In this document: positions 61,713 to 64,000 of the stretch, piece by piece
Position numbering within the stretch: position 1 is the first letter of the stretch
Layout of the letters: each line of letters begins with the position of its first letter
The notes under the pieces: generated by a model
Told to the model about the DNA's origin: nothing
What the model saw: only the letters and a program-made list of their open reading frames with translations
Database searches by the model: none
Made by a program: the position numbers and the translations under genes
Assembly: GCF_030656345.1 (NCBI RefSeq)
Contig: NZ_JAUSNR010000046.1
Location: forward strand, 29,022-93,021
Direction: 5' to 3'
DNA from: Pseudotabrizicola sp.
Lineage (GTDB): Bacteria > Pseudomonadota > Alphaproteobacteria > Rhodobacterales > Rhodobacteraceae
DNA: 64,000 nucleotides

Positions 61713-61846
61713 TGACAGTGATGTTTCCCGCCGCACGGGTTATGTTGATCGATTTCGACGCCGCGTCGCATCAAATGGTGATCTCGGTCCGGTGACCGGC
61801 ACCATGTACATGTACATATCGGCCTGAACATGGTGCACCCTGTAAC

Positions 61847-62075
61847 ATGCCAAAACGCAGCAACCATGACGCGGCTTTAAAGGCGCGTGTTGCGTTGGAG
61901 GCGCTGAAGGGCGAGCGCACGGTTTCGGAACTTGCGACCGCTTACGAGGTCCATCCGACGATGATCCATCAGTAGAAGAAGGCGCTGCTGGAAGGTGATG
62001 CTGGAAGGTGTTGCGGGCATTTTTTGACGTGGCGGTCAGGCGGCGGCCACAGCCGAGATTGCCGAGGAAGCCGCG
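61847..62075 (+). mobile_element. IS3-family transposase OrfA remnant with internal stops
   Basis: The frame reads MPKRSNHDAALKARVALEAL, KGERTVSELATAYEVHPTMI, then HQ-stop-KKALLEG; the stop TAG at 61973 replaces the usual Trp codon. After a small duplication of CTGGAAGGTG the similarity continues in another frame as LEGVAGIF-stop-RGGQAA and AEIAEEAARNF, with TGA replacing a Glu codon. OrfB is absent. The element is dead. Confidence 0.85.
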
Positions 62076-62076
62076 C

Positions 62077-62488
62077 AATTTCACTGTCCAGACACCGCAG
62101 CCGTTCGCCTAGTTGCACGATCTGCGCCAAGATTTCACGGCAACACAAGCGAACCGTTTTGGGCAGCCTGCCGTCCTCCGCGTCCACGATCTCGGCGAGC
62201 CGCTTGACCTGATGCACGCCGAGCGGAGCGATGTGCCCAAACTCATAAAGATAAGCGCGCAGCGCATTCACGGCCTCGGTACGCTGGTGAATGAACTGGG
62301 TACGCGTGCGAAACAGGACGGCGCGGCCCGTCAAGGCTTTTGTCAAGCGGCACAAGAACGACAGTGCTGATGCTGAGGCGATTGTCGAGGCGGCGCTGCG
62401 CCCGACCATGCGCTTTGTCGAGCCCAAGACAACCGAGCAGCAGGAACACGTTCTTTGCCAGATCTACCCCGATGATGCCTCCTTCCAT
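62077..62488 (-). mobile_element. IS110-family transposase remnant with an internal inverted segment
   Basis: On the minus strand the transposase starts at 62488 (MEGGIIGVDLAKNVF, ending 62444). The next segment, 62330-62443, carries the later part VKAFVKRHKNDSADAEAIV and EAALRPTMRFVEPKTTEQQ on the plus strand, that is, inverted. Then the minus strand resumes with GRAVLFRTRTQFIHQRTEAV, NALRAYLYEFGHIAPLG down to CLDSEI near 62077, the normal continuation of TTEQQ. About 70 residues between the first and second pieces are gone, and the C-terminal half is cut by the IS3 remnant. Confidence 0.8.
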
Positions 62489-62759
62489 TCGCTTGAACTC
62501 CAACATCTCAAGCTTGGCACATTGCGATGCCGTCAGGGAGAGAGGCATCCACTCCATCACCCTGCAGGAAGCCAAGGCTCTCGGGCATTTGGCGTGCCAT
62601 CTAAGACAGCATCGTTTGCGCGAAGCGCCTGGCAGTCCAAGTCCAGAAGCCTGCCAGATGCACGCCAGATTTATCTGCCTTGACCCCACCAGGACCACCT
62701 ATGATATTTTCAACTGCAGGTCAGGTGCACGACCTGCGCGGCAACAAAGGAAGCAGACC
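62489..62759. other. Non-coding gap between IS110 remnant and DUF1989 gene
   Basis: No gene is recognised. The right end carries AAAGGAAG as the ribosome site of the DUF1989 gene; the promoter is not evident. Confidence 0.4.
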
Positions 62760-63362
62760 ATGGTGACAGACCTCCACGTTGTCCCTGCTCGGCGTGGTCG
62801 GGCAGTACGGTTGGCCAAGGGCGAGGCGATCCAGATCATCAACACGCATGGTCAGCAGGTTGTCGATACCTGGTGCTTCAATGCCGATGACCTATCGGAA
62901 TTCATGTCGATGGAGCATCTGCACGCCACGCTTCAGGGGATTTTCCCCGCAAAGGGTGACGGGCTGACGACAAACCGGCGGCGTCCCATCCTGATCCTGG
63001 AAGAGGATACCTCACCCGGCCGCCATGATACGGTCATCGCGGCCTGCGATGTTCACCGCTACGCCGCACTGGGCTGCACGCAATACCATGACAATTGCAC
63101 CGACAACCTCACGGCCGCTTTGGCGCAACTGGGTCTGCGGGCAGCTGATTGCCCTGCCCCGCTGAACCTGTGGATGAATATTCCGGTCGGCCCGGACGGC
63201 AAGATCACGTGGGGCGAGCCGCTTTGCAAACCCGGGGATCACGTGACACTGCGGGCGGTCCTCGATTGCATCGTTGTGATGTCCACTTGCCCGCAGGACA
63301 TGATCCCGATCAACGGTGCCGCATGTACACCGACCGAGGTTCATTATCGTCTGGTGAGCTGA
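62760..63362 (+). CDS. DUF1989 / urea-carboxylase-associated family protein
   Basis: A 200-residue protein. Family phrases: GEAIQIINTHGQQVVDTWCF near the N terminus, EFMSMEHLHATLQG, ILILEEDTSPGRHDTVIAACD, a Cys-rich stretch YAALGCTQYHDNCTDNL and a late LNLWMNIPVGPDGKI. DUF1989 proteins often accompany urea or guanidine carboxylase, but the biochemical role is unknown to me; conserved Cys and His suggest a metal site. ATG 62760 follows AAAGGAAG. It is intact between two decayed regions, with no urea carboxylase in view. Confidence 0.85.
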   Translation: MVTDLHVVPARRGRAVRLAKGEAIQIINTHGQQVVDTWCFNADDLSEFMSMEHLHATLQGIFPAKGDGLTTNRRRPILILEEDTSPGRHDTVIAACDVHRYAALGCTQYHDNCTDNLTAALAQLGLRAADCPAPLNLWMNIPVGPDGKITWGEPLCKPGDHVTLRAVLDCIVVMSTCPQDMIPINGAACTPTEVHYRLVS

Positions 63363-63387
63363 CGAGCATCAAGCCAAGCAAGGGCGC

Positions 63388-63615
63388 TAACTGATCGATC
63401 CGGTAGCCCCCGCCTCCCCTGCATCGAGATCACGACCTGCCCCAGCTTCTTGCCCAGCGCCTCAGACATAGCACCGCAGGTGCTGTGCGCCTTGCCACCC
63501 CGTCACCGCAACGATTTCTTCCATCGTCGCGCCAGTGGGTGCGCGCAACATCGCAATCAGCGCGGCTTGCTTTGTCCCCTCACGCTGGATGGGCGGCTTC
63601 GGTGTCTTGACGACG
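63388..63615 (-). pseudogene. DUF3489-family gene remnant, frameshifted
   Basis: The minus strand reads VKTPKPPIQREGTKQAALIA, MLRAPTGATMEEIVAVTGWQ, the core of DUF3489 proteins, then after a +1 shift AHSTCGAMSEALGKKLGQVV and ISMQGRRG. At least one further indel is near the C terminus. No start codon with a ribosome site remains. Between it and the next gene (63616-63731) I see nothing. Confidence 0.7.
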
Positions 63616-63731
63616 TACTTTTACAAAGCTGGTCATATTTTGCGCGACTACCGGTTCAGTCCCCGATGGCCAGCAGCCTGAGCCTTGGCAAGCGCAGTGT
63701 ATCGACGATACTGGTACTCTGCGAAGCGGAT

Positions 63732-64000
63732 TCATCTCTGAGAATTTCGGAATGCAGCACCGATCCGGGTCCGCACATCGGGTGGCTCAGCTTCTACGGC
63801 AAGTGCCATGGCTCGCAGGTCGCGCCTGACCATATGCAGCTGGTCAATCAACGACATGACGACGCCAAGCGCATCTTCGTCCAAATCAAGACCATCGGCC
63901 AGATCGCACAACAGCTGCATGCGGGCGATATCGATCCGGTCAAAGACATGGGCGTTGCCGTCGAATGTTTCGCGCCGGACCGGCAGGATCACCTCGGCCT
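63732..64000 (-). CDS. CbpM-like chaperone modulator, 5' end beyond window
   Basis: The C-terminal 89 residues of a small protein: EAVILPVRRETFDG-like start, FDRIDIARMQLLCDLADGLD, EDALGVVMSLIDQLHMVRRD and EPPDVRTRIGAAF. These resemble CbpM proteins, which bind and inhibit the J-domain co-chaperone CbpA. A CbpA gene would be expected upstream, outside the window. A GTG at 63992 could start it but would remove the N-terminal HTH-like part. Confidence 0.6.
   Translation of the reverse strand, partial: AEVILPVRRETFDGNAHVFDRIDIARMQLLCDLADGLDLDEDALGVVMSLIDQLHMVRRDLRAMALAVEAEPPDVRTRIGAAFRNSQR

Overview
The window is GC-rich, gene-dense DNA that looks like a chromosome segment of an alphaproteobacterium of the Rhodobacteraceae (Rhodobacterales). 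The evidence is a Hint-domain protein and a VPLPA-CTERM-type sorting tail, a DUF1127 protein, the purM-purN pair, the housekeeping sufE and rnd genes, and the large number of ABC importers with overlapping ATGA/GTGA gene junctions. No species can be named from the sequence alone.

Layout. (1) 1-7457 is core genome: the end of an M24 aminopeptidase, sufE, a small lipoprotein, RNase D, a Hint-domain protein, a secreted glycerophosphodiesterase, purN, purM and one CAT-anticodon tRNA. (2) 7697-18105 is a DeoR-controlled operon of unknown substrate: inositol-phosphatase-like protein, complete family-5 (Dpp/Opp-type) ABC importer, M20 amidase of the carbamoylase type, and two tandem choline-kinase-like phosphotransferases. 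(3) 18544-26239 is an amine island: a trimethylamine/histamine-dehydrogenase-like flavoprotein, a nitrilase-fold amidase, a Pot-type ABC importer and a divergent LuxR-type regulator, with a 14-bp palindrome between. (4) 26265-33230 is heme/iron acquisition: HlyD remnant, SbmA/YddA-type ABC protein, TonB-dependent receptor, siderophore-interacting protein, ChaN-like protein and HemS-like protein, with a TGA-N9-TCA iron-box candidate. (5) 33558-41262 links an M20 amidohydrolase, a polar-amino-acid ABC importer, a GntR regulator and a homocysteine S-methyltransferase, facing a Cys/Met PLP enzyme and an Lrp regulator. (6) 41680-49450 has two LysR regulators, a carbamoylsarcosine-amidase-like hydrolase, a second Pot-type importer and an M19 dipeptidase-like protein lacking canonical metal ligands. 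(7) 49928-55204 has a DUF1127 gene, an IS481-truncated Rnk/GreA-like gene, a HAD phosphatase and a hybrid histidine kinase with its OmpR-type regulator. (8) 55426-59744 is an Fbp-type ferric-iron importer. (9) 59986-64000 is a decayed end: an orphan cysW-cysA pair with a short CysA, fragments of an FAD protein, IS3 and IS110 transposases (the IS110 remnant carries an internal inversion) and a DUF3489 gene, around an intact DUF1989 gene, ending in a CbpM-like partial gene.

Taken together, five complete ABC importers are each packed with their own regulator and one or two enzymes that cleave amide or C-N bonds, or move methyl or phosphate groups. This suggests an organism that scavenges many small nitrogen compounds. 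The least described units are the DeoR/ABC/amidase/double-kinase operon and the amine-dehydrogenase island. No CRISPR array, prophage, rRNA or complete insertion sequence was seen.
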